Positions 1 to 8,123 of a stretch of 64,000 nt of DNA are shown piece after piece. This DNA is from Eubacteriales bacterium (lineage in GTDB: Bacteria > Bacillota > Clostridia > Christensenellales > Aristaeellaceae). The notes below the pieces were generated by a model. It worked only from the letters and a program-made list of their open reading frames with translations, was not told where the DNA came from and did not search any database. A program made the translations under genes and the position numbers. The DNA lies in assembly GCA_028693055.1 (NCBI GenBank), contig JAQUWD010000002.1:25699-89698 (forward strand), given 5' to 3'. Each line of letters begins with the position of its first letter. Position 1 is the stretch's first letter.

Positions 1-1208
1 AGGGTAAAGATGCACGCTAGCAGCACCACCAGTCCTCTGGAAGCAGAGATCACTGCGGATTCCTTCGCCTTGCCAATGGCTGTAAAGTAGAAGGAACCGA
101 TAGCGTTAAAGCCCATAAACAGAAAGGACAGCAGCTGGATGCGCAAGCCGGGAATCACCATGCTCACGATTTCCTGCTCAGCAGAAAACAGCCGCGCGTA
201 ATTGTTCGCCAGTAGTGACATTGCCACAAGCACGATGATGGCTACAAGCCCAAGCATCGTGTTTGTTGTTTTTCGTAGCTGGATAGCAAGCGAATACTCC
301 TTCGCGCCGTAGACGAAGCTTTCCAGCGGTACGATGCTTTGACCAAAACCCACCACTACCATGCTGTACAGATAGCTCACATATCCAACGATGGTGAAGG
401 CAGCCAGCCCGGAAACGCCGATTCGCTCCAGAATGACGACATTATACGCTGCGGCAGAAAGGCACATAGCCAGTTCTCCAATAAATTCGGAGCATCCGTT
501 GAATACCATCTCTTGAAGGACTGAGCGAGAGAACCGAAAACGACCGAAGTGGAAAACCTTGGAGCGGAACAGAAAATACCAAACGTCTATCAGGAATACA
601 ACTCCGGCGGATAGAAGCGACGCCCATGCGATACCCGCCACACCCCAATGAAATTGTCGAATGAAGAGCGCGTCCAGCACGGTATTTAGCAGGACGTTGA
701 TCACGTTAGAAAGCATCACAAACAGCGGCGATCCTTCCCCGCGAATGAACATGCCGAAGGATGAGCCCAGCACCATTAGGGGCAGCTCAAAAATCAGGAT
801 GCCATAGTATTGCATAAAGTGCTCTAGCGTTTGCGCGTCTGTGCAGAATAACCTACCAACCCAGCGAAGATTGAGACTGAAAAACAGCGTGACCAATGCC
901 GTAACGATGGCGGTGGTCGCTATGGTTATCCGAAAAACACTGTTTGTCTGCGCCAAATCCCCAGCGCCCAGCAGTCTGCCTGCCAGAGAGGAACCGCCTA
1001 CCGACAGCATCAGCCCAACCGCCAGATACAGGTAGAGAATCGGCAAGCCCAGATTCACCGCCGCCAGCCCAGCCGCGCCGATATCGTTGCCAATGAAATA
1101 ACCGTCCACCACTGTGATCATAGAAACCAACACCATAGCAATCACGGAGGGGATGGCAAACTGCAGGAGGGTACCCTTCTGACGCCCCCGTATTTGTTCT
1201 AGATCCAT
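1..1208 (-). CDS. MATE family efflux transporter (3' end cut by window edge)
   Basis: The frame opens at ATG 1208 (RBS AAAGGAG in the upstream leader) and stays open to base 1, so about 402 residues are visible and the C-terminus lies outside the window. It is absent from the ORF track because no stop is present. The product begins MDLEQIRGRQKGTLLQFAIP, followed by many hydrophobic helices with the GYFIGNDIGAAGLAAVN-type first-helix pattern and a GEGSPLFVMLSN motif typical of MATE (MatE/NorM/MepA) multidrug and toxin exporters, which act as Na+ or H+ antiporters in the cytoplasmic membrane. The AraC/GyrI-type regulator gene lies 76 bp upstream on the same strand, suggesting ligand-responsive control of drug efflux. 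Substrate cannot be inferred. Family assignment is firm. Confidence 0.92.
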   Translation of the reverse strand, partial: MDLEQIRGRQKGTLLQFAIPSVIAMVLVSMITVVDGYFIGNDIGAAGLAAVNLGLPILYLYLAVGLMLSVGGSSLAGRLLGAGDLAQTNSVFRITIATTAIVTALVTLFFSLNLRWVGRLFCTDAQTLEHFMQYYGILIFELPLMVLGSSFGMFIRGEGSPLFVMLSNVINVLLNTVLDALFIRQFHWGVAGIAWASLLSAGVVFLIDVWYFLFRSKVFHFGRFRFSRSVLQEMVFNGCSEFIGELAMCLSAAAYNVVILERIGVSGLAAFTIVGYVSYLYSMVVVGFGQSIVPLESFVYGAKEYSLAIQLRKTTNTMLGLVAIIVLVAMSLLANNYARLFSAEQEIVSMVIPGLRIQLLSFLFMGFNAIGSFYFTAIGKAKESAVISASRGLVVLLACIFT

Positions 1209-1246
1209 AAGAAAACTCCTTTCTATATTGGCCTCGTTCTTAGATG

Positions 1247-1271
1247 CGCTTAAGCGAAGCTCATTATAGCA
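1247..1271 (-). promoter_or_regulatory. Extended -10 promoter with palindrome upstream of the MATE gene
   Basis: On the minus strand the gap between the AraC gene and the MATE gene carries TGCTATAAT (TATAAT at 1268-1263). Just downstream, around the expected transcription start, is a perfect 10-bp palindrome CGCTTAAGCG (1247-1256). No good -35 box is visible, as is common with extended -10 promoters. The palindrome could be an operator; its binding factor is inferred only from the neighbouring AraC/GyrI gene. Confidence 0.5.
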
Positions 1272-1284
1272 AGGAGTTCCTCAT

Positions 1285-2130
1285 TTATACTTCTGTATGC
1301 TTGCTCTGTTTGACGGGGATGCAAACGTCAAATTCCATATATCGGCAGTCTGCGGCTACCAGTCGGTAACGGCTATAGGCATAGCGTTCGTCCAGTTCAT
1401 AGCCGCTATGGGCGAACCATGTGCCGATTAAGGCCTGATGCAGCGGATAGATTTCCGGCATTTTGCCTCGGAAAGGATAAACCGCAAACCTGCCGCCCCG
1501 CAAAACGCAGGTGTTTTCATACCGAGCACGGTCTTTTTCCTCAATGCTCATGCACAAATCGTAAACGCATCGGTTTTCGTCGGTAAACCCGGGATCCTCA
1601 AAGGTACGGTCAAAAAAGACCGTATCGGAGTTAATATAGGGGCTATATTTTTCGATAAAGCTGCACCAATCGGCTTTCATTCCGGCATAGCTACCGATGG
1701 CGCGGTCATAGGCTACCAGCACGTCCGGCAGCACTTGAAAGGTAATCTGTCCATCAATTTCATCAAACAGGCTTTGCCGAAACTTCGTCCGTTCCCGTAT
1801 TTTTCTGCGGAACAGAATGGGAGAGGTATCATAATGCGCTTTAAACGCGGAGCTATAGTTGGAGGCGCTGTATCCGTAATCCAGCCCGATATCCGTTATC
1901 TGACGATGATTTTCCGCTTTCAGTTTAATGGCGCTCTGCTCCAGCTTGAACCGTTTAATGAAAGCGCAGACGCTTTCGCCCGTTTCTTCCTTAAACAAGC
2001 GGCTGAAATAGAATTTTGACAGGTGGCAGTATTCCGCCGTCTGCTCCAGCGTGATGCTTTCGGAAACATGGGTGAGGATATACTCAATCGCCTCATTAAC
2101 CGCCTCGCTGCGGATGGTTCTTGTACCCAC
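1285..2130 (-). CDS. AraC family regulator with GyrI-like effector-binding domain
   Basis: A 281-residue protein starting at GTG 2130, preceded by GGGGAGG at good spacing. Residues about 10-105 are the double helix-turn-helix of AraC/XylS regulators (GYSASNYSSAFKAHY is the second recognition-helix signature). Residues about 120-275 match the GyrI-like/SOUL small-molecule-binding fold that is joined to AraC domains in Rob-like and multidrug-sensing activators (FRGKMPEIYPLHQALIGTW region). It probably binds a hydrophobic or drug-like ligand and activates the MATE exporter immediately downstream. It lies 30 bp after the ASCH gene, so the two may be co-transcribed. The ligand is unknown. Confidence 0.9.
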   Translation of the reverse strand: MGTRTIRSEAVNEAIEYILTHVSESITLEQTAEYCHLSKFYFSRLFKEETGESVCAFIKRFKLEQSAIKLKAENHRQITDIGLDYGYSASNYSSAFKAHYDTSPILFRRKIRERTKFRQSLFDEIDGQITFQVLPDVLVAYDRAIGSYAGMKADWCSFIEKYSPYINSDTVFFDRTFEDPGFTDENRCVYDLCMSIEEKDRARYENTCVLRGGRFAVYPFRGKMPEIYPLHQALIGTWFAHSGYELDERYAYSRYRLVAADCRYMEFDVCIPVKQSKHTEV

Positions 2131-2160
2131 GGATGCTGCCTCCCCTCCCTCTCTATGCTC

Positions 2161-2610
2161 TCACACGGCGGGATAGACGACTTCAAACTCCTCCAGCACG
2201 CAAAGCCCTGCTTCGTCAAAGGAGCGCCCAGCCGCTTCGTAATCAGGCTTGAAAGCCTCTTGATGAACGCGCCGCCAGAATTCCAGGGTTCTATCTCCCT
2301 CTCCTTCTTTATACGCGTGCTCGGCCGACACCTGCTGAAAGGGAACCTCACTGACCTTGGTAGCCCGAATCACACAGGCTGCATCTCCGTTATCGTACAG
2401 GATGACGCTATAGCAGCCTACCTTAGGCAGAGGTTCATTTTCCGTTTCATAGGCGATCCGGGCGCTGGCGGTTGCCGTTTTCGTTCCTGCCAAAACTAGC
2501 TGCGCCAGTTCGTCTGCCAGCGGTCCACCTCCACAAAAGGCCCATGCCTCGTATTGATCTGCGGCAGGATTTTGCTGCTGATAAGCATTCCACATTTCTT
2601 GCGCGGTCAT
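2161..2610 (-). CDS. ASCH domain protein (YhfF-like)
   Basis: 149 residues from ATG 2610, with TTGGAGG upstream. The sequence shows the ASCH pattern: an AGTKTATASA motif at about residues 42-51, a strand reading VGCYSVILYDNGDAACVIRATKV in part, and an acidic EGEGDRTLEFWRRVH segment before a C-terminal hydrophobic strand. ASCH proteins are related to PUA folds and are thought to bind RNA; some members (YqfB) are amidohydrolases acting on N4-acetylcytidine. This member is of the longer YhfF type, whose substrate is not established. The gene is first of a probable ASCH-AraC transcription unit leading toward the MATE gene. Confidence 0.85.
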   Translation of the reverse strand: MTAQEMWNAYQQQNPAADQYEAWAFCGGGPLADELAQLVLAGTKTATASARIAYETENEPLPKVGCYSVILYDNGDAACVIRATKVSEVPFQQVSAEHAYKEGEGDRTLEFWRRVHQEAFKPDYEAAGRSFDEAGLCVLEEFEVVYPAV

Positions 2611-2660
2611 TGCAATTCCTCCAATGCTGGGATTGATTGGGGCGGGGCGGCGTGGGGGAT

Positions 2661-2703
2661 TTGGGGCGCTGCCCCAAACCCCGCAAGGGGCCTGAGGCCC
2701 CTT
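2661..2703. repeat. Double GC-rich hairpin (REP-like or terminator-like element)
   Basis: The gap between the ABC-F gene and the ASCH gene contains two adjacent inverted repeats: TTGGGGCGCTGCCCCAA (2661-2677) and AAGGGGCCTGAGGCCCCTT (2685-2703), the latter with perfect 8-bp arms and a 3-nt loop. A T-run (2711-2716) follows on the plus strand, so as a terminator it would face against the flanking minus-strand genes. The paired hairpins look like a dispersed REP-type palindromic unit; no second copy was noticed in this window. Confidence 0.55.
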
Positions 2704-2744
2704 GACCCGCTTTTTTCCTTATCAATTTTTCCTTGCTAATTTTC

Positions 2745-4670
2745 CTATCCTTCCGCCTCTTCAACCGCCAGCTCGGCAATCTCTAAAGCATCATACAATT
2801 CGGCGGTCTTATCCCGTTCCATTTGGTACCGCTCTGTAACCTCGCGCATCCTCTCCTGATCCGCATACGTCCCCGGATCAGCCAAAAGCGTTTCTAGCCG
2901 TGCTATCTCCTCTTCATTCTCCTCAATAGCCTTTTCGGCTTTTCCCACCGCCGCCTTCAACTCCCGCACTCGGGCGCTGGCTTGGCGATCCCGCTTCTTT
3001 TCCTTGGTTTGGGCAGTCTTGGTCACTTCCTCGGCGTCCGCCTGTATGGGCGGCCTTGGACGATCCCGTTTTTCCACATAATCGTCAAAATTACCCAGAT
3101 ATTCTGTCATGCCGTCCATATTCATCACCATGACCTTATCGGCAAAACGGTTGATGAAATAACGATCATGGCTGATGGCTAAGATCGTGCCGGGAAAATC
3201 TCGAAGGGCTTCCTCCAGCACCTCACGACTATCCATGTCCAAATGGTTGGTCGGTTCGTCCAACAGCAGCAAATTATCCTTTTTTAACATCAGCTTCGTC
3301 AGCGCGACCCGTCCCCGCTCGCCGCCGGAAAGCTTTTCGATTTTTTCAAACACCTCGTCCCCGGAGAAAAGAAACAGTCCCAGCGCTCCGCGGATTTTCG
3401 TTTGCTCCATGGTAGGAAAGCTATTCCATACCTCGTCTAAAATGGTGCTGGCGGGATTTAGATTCTGCTGATGCTGATCGTAATACCCCACATCGATATT
3501 AACGCCGAACTTCACCCCGCCGTGATCCGGGGTTGCTTGATTCATAATAATTTTAAACAGCGTGCTCTTTCCCACGCCGTTAGGGCCGATTAACGCCACT
3601 CGGTCGCCGGTACGAAGCTTGAAATTCAAATGCTCAAATACCGTCTGCCCGTCAAAGCTTTTCGCAAGCTCCCGCACCTCCAGTGCTTCCTCGCCGCTTC
3701 GACGGCGCGCATCAAAGGAGAAGCGGACGTGCGACTCCTCGATAGGCTTGTCCAGCCGCTCAATTTTATTCAGCCGCTTTTCCCGGCTCTCCGCAGCCTT
3801 GATGCTTTTTTCCCGGTTGAAGCTGCGGTACCGCTCGATAATGGCCTTTTCCCGCTCGATCTCCTTCTGCTGCAGCTGATAGGCCTTCATGCGCGTCTCA
3901 AAATCGGCGCTGCGCTTTTCCATATAGGTGGTGTAATTGCCGGAAAATTTAATCATTTTACCGCCAAGGATTTCTCCCATGGTGTTGCACACATGATCCA
4001 AAAAATATCGGTCATGGCTGATCACCAGCAGGGAGCCCTTATAATCGGTCAAATAATTTTGCAGCCATTCAATTGCTTCCAAATCCAGATGGTTGGTAGG
4101 CTCGTCCATCAGGATGATATCTGGCTTTTGCAGCAGCAGCTTTGCCAGTGACAGTCGGGTACGCTCGCCGCCGGATAGGGTAGCCACCCTCCGCTCGTGC
4201 ATTTCCGGCTTAAGCCCCAGTCCGCTGAGTACCCGGAGCATTTCACCCTCGTAGGCATAGCCCTCCATGCCCGCAAAGCGCTCCGTCAGCCGCTGGTATT
4301 CGCCGGACATACGAAGCATTTCCTCGTCGCTGCCGGTATGAGCCGCCATTTCGGACTCTAGCTCCTTTAAGCGGCGCTCGATGGCGCGCACAGGCTCAAA
4401 GACCTTGAGCAATGCCCCCCAGACCGTATCGGTCAGGGGAATATCGTCGATCTGCGCCAGATAACCGATGCGCAGCTCCTTGTTTTTGTGAATATAGCCG
4501 CTGTCCGGTTGGCTTTCACCGGTAAGCATGCGCATCAGGGTGGTTTTGCCGCAGCCGTTAACGCCTACCAGCCCCATCTTTTCGCCCTTTTGCAGGCTAA
4601 AGGTAACGCCCTTTAGCACCTCATGAACGCCAAAGCTTTTTTGTACGTCCTGTACGGAAAGTAAGATCAT
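2745..4670 (-). CDS. ABC-F family ATP-binding protein (duplicated ATPase, ribosome-associated type)
   Basis: The track ORF begins at 4748, but ATG 4670 has a GGAG box and begins directly at the ABC domain, giving 641 residues. Two cassettes are visible: Walker A GVNGCGKTT (about residue 36) and GPNGVGKST; signatures LSGGERTRLS and LSGGERGRVA; Walker B ILMDEPTNHLDLEAIEW and LLLDEPTNHLDMDS. The linker between cassettes is highly charged, and the C-terminus is a coiled coil rich in Glu/Lys. No membrane segments exist, so this is not a transporter. ABC-F proteins act on the ribosome as translation factors or antibiotic-protection factors. Overall layout resembles YdiF/Uup housekeeping members rather than a recognised resistance protein, but the exact subfamily was not resolved. 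Confidence 0.93.
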   Translation of the reverse strand: MILLSVQDVQKSFGVHEVLKGVTFSLQKGEKMGLVGVNGCGKTTLMRMLTGESQPDSGYIHKNKELRIGYLAQIDDIPLTDTVWGALLKVFEPVRAIERRLKELESEMAAHTGSDEEMLRMSGEYQRLTERFAGMEGYAYEGEMLRVLSGLGLKPEMHERRVATLSGGERTRLSLAKLLLQKPDIILMDEPTNHLDLEAIEWLQNYLTDYKGSLLVISHDRYFLDHVCNTMGEILGGKMIKFSGNYTTYMEKRSADFETRMKAYQLQQKEIEREKAIIERYRSFNREKSIKAAESREKRLNKIERLDKPIEESHVRFSFDARRRSGEEALEVRELAKSFDGQTVFEHLNFKLRTGDRVALIGPNGVGKSTLFKIIMNQATPDHGGVKFGVNIDVGYYDQHQQNLNPASTILDEVWNSFPTMEQTKIRGALGLFLFSGDEVFEKIEKLSGGERGRVALTKLMLKKDNLLLLDEPTNHLDMDSREVLEEALRDFPGTILAISHDRYFINRFADKVMVMNMDGMTEYLGNFDDYVEKRDRPRPPIQADAEEVTKTAQTKEKKRDRQASARVRELKAAVGKAEKAIEENEEEIARLETLLADPGTYADQERMREVTERYQMERDKTAELYDALEIAELAVEEAEG

Positions 4671-4684
4671 TCCTAAATACTCCT

Positions 4685-5305
4685 TTAATTGTACCGTTGA
4701 CGAAGCTCTTGCGCGGACAGCTCCAGCTCCCGGCTGGTCATTCCGCACAGGATCAAGGTCTGCTCATCCGCATGGGCGGCTCGCCGTAGCATTTCCGCGC
4801 CCCGCCGGGCCAGCTCCCTCGGGCAGGCGCAGCCCCGTTCCGGCTCCAAGGCTTGAAACAGCGCGTCCTCCATCTCTCCATAGCCCTCGGCTTGCGAAAA
4901 AAAGCAGGCGCAGGCCATAAGGTCGTCGGCGGTGAGCAGCGGCAGCACCGCCGCCTTCAGCTCAGTCATTCGCTCAAGCCGCGTCTCGCACAGAGGGCCT
5001 TCCTCATGAAGGGAAGCCAGCAACCGTAAGCTTTTCAGCAGCAGCGCCTCCCGCTGCTCCCATACTGCCTCCGCCGCCCGGAGATAGAGAACCTCCGACG
5101 CCAGCAGCCGAGGCTGCACGGCCAGCAGCTCGCAAAGGCTTTCCGCGCTCACATTTTCCAGCGTGGAAAGGGGCACGCCGCAGCAATCCCGGCTTTTTTG
5201 GTCCAAGAGCCGCTTGCGCTCCATTTCATCCAGCATTTCGCCGATACGCCGCGCCAGCTCGCCCATCATTTCAATCAGGCGCAGAATATAATCCCGCTGA
5301 AACAT
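4685..5305 (-). CDS. DUF6483-like protein of unknown function
   Basis: The track ORF extends to 5431, but that part overlaps the oxidoreductase gene; ATG 5305 has AAGGGAGGA at ideal distance, giving 206 residues. The N-terminus (MFQRDYILRLIEMMGELARRIGEM) is amphipathic helix, and the rest is Leu/Ala/Glu-rich helical sequence without signal peptide or membrane segment. It resembles short helical proteins of the DUF6483 type found in Clostridia; that label rests on recall of the N-terminal pattern. It ends 14 bp before the ABC-F start and begins 13 bp after the oxidoreductase stop, so the three are probably one transcription unit. No function can be assigned. Confidence 0.7.
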   Translation of the reverse strand: MFQRDYILRLIEMMGELARRIGEMLDEMERKRLLDQKSRDCCGVPLSTLENVSAESLCELLAVQPRLLASEVLYLRAAEAVWEQREALLLKSLRLLASLHEEGPLCETRLERMTELKAAVLPLLTADDLMACACFFSQAEGYGEMEDALFQALEPERGCACPRELARRGAEMLRRAAHADEQTLILCGMTSRELELSAQELRQRYN

Positions 5306-5318
5306 GGGCAGTCCTCCC

Positions 5319-6308
5319 TTACTCGCAGGGGTAATGTACGCCCCATTTTTCCCGCAGCTCATCCATCCATTCCAGCATGCGGATGGTTTCGCTATGGGGC
5401 ATTTCCGGGCATTCCGTCCGTCCCGCTTCAATGGCTCTTATGCAGGAAAGCACCTCGTACTCATAGCCGGTAATTTGCTTTGGTACTTCGATCACCCGCG
5501 CCCGGTCTGGCTGGTTGGAATCCGTGCACACGGTGACGCGGGTGGCGTTGTTTACCGCGTCTACCTCCAAATATCCCAGCTCGCCAAAAACAACGCCTCT
5601 TCGGTCGCCCATACAATTCACCGATGCGTTTATGCTTGCCATACGCCCATCCCGATAGCGCAGCGTAATGCTTTCCTGTAAATCCACGCCGGTATCCATC
5701 AGCACGGCGCTGGTATCAATCTGCTCCACATCGTCGCCGAAAACCATGGAGGCGAAGGTAAGGGGATAGACCCCCAAATCCAGCAATGCGCCTCCCGCTA
5801 GCTCTGGGCGGCGAATCCGCTCCACCTTTTGACTATCGTAGCAGAGATTGGCGGTCAGCATTCTTGGCCTACCGATTTCACCGGCAGCGATGATGTCATC
5901 CACCATCTGGCGAACCGGCATATACCGCGTCCAAATGGCTTCGGTCAACAGCAGTCCCTTTTCTTCTGCCAGCCCGCACACCTCTCTAGCCTGCGCGGCG
6001 TTGACGGTAAAGGCCTTTTCGCACAGCACGTGTTTGCCGTGGCGAAGGCAGTCCAAAACATTTTGATAGTGGCTGGAATGGGGCGTAGCCACATACACCA
6101 GCTCAACCTTCTCGTCGTTCAGCATTTCCTCGTAGGAGCCGTAGGCCTTTGCAAAGTTCCTCTCCCGGGCGAAGGCGGCGGCCTTATCCGCACTTCGGGA
6201 AGCCGCCGCGTAAAGCGTTGGCGCTTTCATCCCCTGCGCTGCCATACCATTTATTGTATCCGCCATGATTCCCGCAATGCGTCCTGTGCCCATAACGGCC
6301 ATGTTCAT
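5319..6308 (-). CDS. Gfo/Idh/MocA family NAD(P)-dependent oxidoreductase
   Basis: 329 residues from ATG 6308. The N-terminal Rossmann fold shows VMGTGRIAG at residues 5-13 and the family motif LCEKAF at about residue 95, where the Lys is the conserved catalytic residue. The C-terminal alpha/beta domain has GGALLDLGVYPLTFA, the family's substrate-side helix. Such enzymes oxidise or reduce sugars, inositols, or trans-dihydrodiols; this one most resembles the dihydrodiol-dehydrogenase/D-xylose-dehydrogenase branch. It sits between the amidotransferase gene (40 bp upstream on the same strand) and the DUF6483 gene. The substrate is not predictable from context. Confidence 0.9.
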   Translation of the reverse strand: MNMAVMGTGRIAGIMADTINGMAAQGMKAPTLYAAASRSADKAAAFARERNFAKAYGSYEEMLNDEKVELVYVATPHSSHYQNVLDCLRHGKHVLCEKAFTVNAAQAREVCGLAEEKGLLLTEAIWTRYMPVRQMVDDIIAAGEIGRPRMLTANLCYDSQKVERIRRPELAGGALLDLGVYPLTFASMVFGDDVEQIDTSAVLMDTGVDLQESITLRYRDGRMASINASVNCMGDRRGVVFGELGYLEVDAVNNATRVTVCTDSNQPDRARVIEVPKQITGYEYEVLSCIRAIEAGRTECPEMPHSETIRMLEWMDELREKWGVHYPCE

Positions 6309-6347
6309 GGATAAGCCCCCTTCCCCAAATTGGAAACGTCCAACCTT

Positions 6348-7484
6348 TTATTTAACGCTATAAATCCGTTTCTTGATTGCGTCCATACGCTTTTCACCAA
6401 AGAGCTTATGGATGCCGTTCATCAGCTTTGCCTGTGAAAAGTACGCGTCATCCGGGGTGGGGGGCGCTTCCAAGATCTTTTGCCATTCCACCGGATCAAT
6501 GTCCAGCTTCTTGAGGATGTACTCCTCATCCTCTTTTTGCTGCTCCGGGGAATACGGCGGCTCGCTCAGCTCCTCCAGCGCTTCCTCCCGGGTCATTTCT
6601 CCGTTCATCACAAGGCAGCTTAGGTGATAGCGGCGTTTATCGTACCCGAATTTCTTTGGCAGGTAGACGGACTGAAAATATTTGGTGAACCGACTTTCGA
6701 AATGCTTACCGCCGTAGTACTCCCATCCGAATTCACGGGAGAGCGTTTCTATGGCGTCCTTTTTGGAATAGGGCACATAGTTCAGCAAGTCAATCTTTGT
6801 TACGCCGGGCAGACCGAACCAAGCCCGCCTGATCGAGAGCTTCGGATATTTTTTCAAGCTCTTTCCCCGGCCGTGCTTGCGGTAAATACTTTTCAAATGC
6901 CATGTATCTCGATAGCTATGCTGCAGCGTAAAGGGCGGTGCTGCTCCCTCGGTAGCGATGTTGCTGCCATTAAGGATATACTTGACCTGATACTTTTTCG
7001 CCATATCAAACACTGCGGCGCAGAACAGCTGATCCTGCGGCACGTCCAAATTTGCTACGCCGGAGAGCATATACGCCCGTGTCAGCTCCTTCATGGTAGG
7101 CCAATCCATTACGTAGGTATGGAGCTGTATGGCTAGCTTCTCGCACATCCGCTGAATATTACGCACGGCGATTTCGCTATTCCAGCCGGAATCCACGTGC
7201 ACCGCCAGCACCCGAAGCCCAAGCTTGCTGGCCATATATGCCATATAGGCGCTATCCACACCGCCTGAAATGCCCAGCACGCAGTCATAGGGTAGGTTCT
7301 TCGAGTTTTCCTTCATGGTGGCAACGGTATGCTCCAGCTCCTTTTCGCTTATGCCGGGGCGGTAGCCGCTATGATCTCGCACCTCCACATAACGTTTACA
7401 GCTGCTGCATACGCCCTGATCGTCAAATACTATACCGGGATCGGTACTATCCATTACGCAGCGCGTACACACCTGATAAGCCAT
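6348..7484 (-). CDS. N-acetyl sugar amidotransferase (WbpG/PseA family)
   Basis: Start chosen at ATG 7484 (GGGGAGG upstream) rather than 7508; 378 residues. N-terminal CTRCVMDSTDP and CSSCKRY form a four-cysteine zinc site; the PP-loop ATP pyrophosphatase motif GISGGVDSAYMAYMASKLG follows at about residue 75, and a C-terminal RRYHLSCLVMNGEMTREEA segment is typical of the family. Relatives convert an acetamido group on a nucleotide-linked sugar to an acetamidino group, using ammonia supplied by HisH/HisF-like partners (P. aeruginosa WbpG; flagellar PseA). Neither partner is encoded in this window. It lies 40 bp upstream of the oxidoreductase. A link to the Wbp-like operon at 21-26 kb is inference only. 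Confidence 0.85.
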   Translation of the reverse strand: MAYQVCTRCVMDSTDPGIVFDDQGVCSSCKRYVEVRDHSGYRPGISEKELEHTVATMKENSKNLPYDCVLGISGGVDSAYMAYMASKLGLRVLAVHVDSGWNSEIAVRNIQRMCEKLAIQLHTYVMDWPTMKELTRAYMLSGVANLDVPQDQLFCAAVFDMAKKYQVKYILNGSNIATEGAAPPFTLQHSYRDTWHLKSIYRKHGRGKSLKKYPKLSIRRAWFGLPGVTKIDLLNYVPYSKKDAIETLSREFGWEYYGGKHFESRFTKYFQSVYLPKKFGYDKRRYHLSCLVMNGEMTREEALEELSEPPYSPEQQKEDEEYILKKLDIDPVEWQKILEAPPTPDDAYFSQAKLMNGIHKLFGEKRMDAIKKRIYSVK

Positions 7485-7638
7485 CCTCGATACCTCCCCA
7501 AAAAGCAATCAAAAACCCATTTTTTCCTTATGTATCATATCATTCGACCACCCAAGTGTCAACCGGAGGAGAATGACGCCTTAAACCAACGAATGAAAAG
7601 AATCGTGGGACAAATTGCAACCATAGCCTTTTGATTGT

Positions 7639-8070
7639 TCAGCAGCGTCTCTTTTGGATGCGCAGCGCAACGAGCCGTTTGACGTCCTCGAGAATCGCAG
7701 ATGATGTAACGGGAATCATCAACCAGCGCGCGCCGTTCAGGGGCTTTGCGTTTCCATAAATTTGGCCTACCCTCTCTGAGCAGGAAGGAAGCAGCAGCTC
7801 AGCCTCCGTTGCCTCCCGATTGCCTACTGTTACAAGACAGGTAAAAAAGCCGTCGTCAGGATAGAGCGTACACAGCGCTCGTCCGCTTTTTCGATATTTG
7901 ATATTCCATCCGGGCGCGCCGGAGCAGGTGCTGTATTCCACACGAGGTAGTATGTCATAGTTGGACTGCAAGTAGACGCAAAGCTCGTCCCATAGCGGGC
8001 TTGCCACAAAGGTCGATATCTGTTCCAGGCTCGGCATTTCGGCGCCGGAATATGCATCGCTCCATTTCAT
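7639..8070 (-). CDS. DUF3788 family protein
   Basis: 143 residues; ATG 8070 is chosen over the track's 8097 because GGGGAGG lies 8-9 bases upstream. The pattern SPLWDELCVYLQSNY, then GAPGWNIKYRKSGRALCTLYPDDGFF in parts, then LVTVGNREATEAELLL is the recognisable DUF3788 core. Members are small cytosolic proteins of unknown biochemical role, often near transcription regulators. No signal peptide, no membrane segment. The gene follows the 569-residue membrane protein by about 50 bp on the same strand and may be co-transcribed with it. Confidence 0.8.
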   Translation of the reverse strand: MKWSDAYSGAEMPSLEQISTFVASPLWDELCVYLQSNYDILPRVEYSTCSGAPGWNIKYRKSGRALCTLYPDDGFFTCLVTVGNREATEAELLLPSCSERVGQIYGNAKPLNGARWLMIPVTSSAILEDVKRLVALRIQKRRC

Positions 8071-8123
8071 TGATGATACGCCTCCCCAATCTTTCAAATA
8101 GCGTCTTAGGATAAAAAAACTCC

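Noticed and set aside
6348-8070. Amidotransferase and DUF3788 protein as parts of a defence island
   Set aside because: No nuclease, toxin or recombinase partners nearby; the neighbours are metabolic or membrane proteins.
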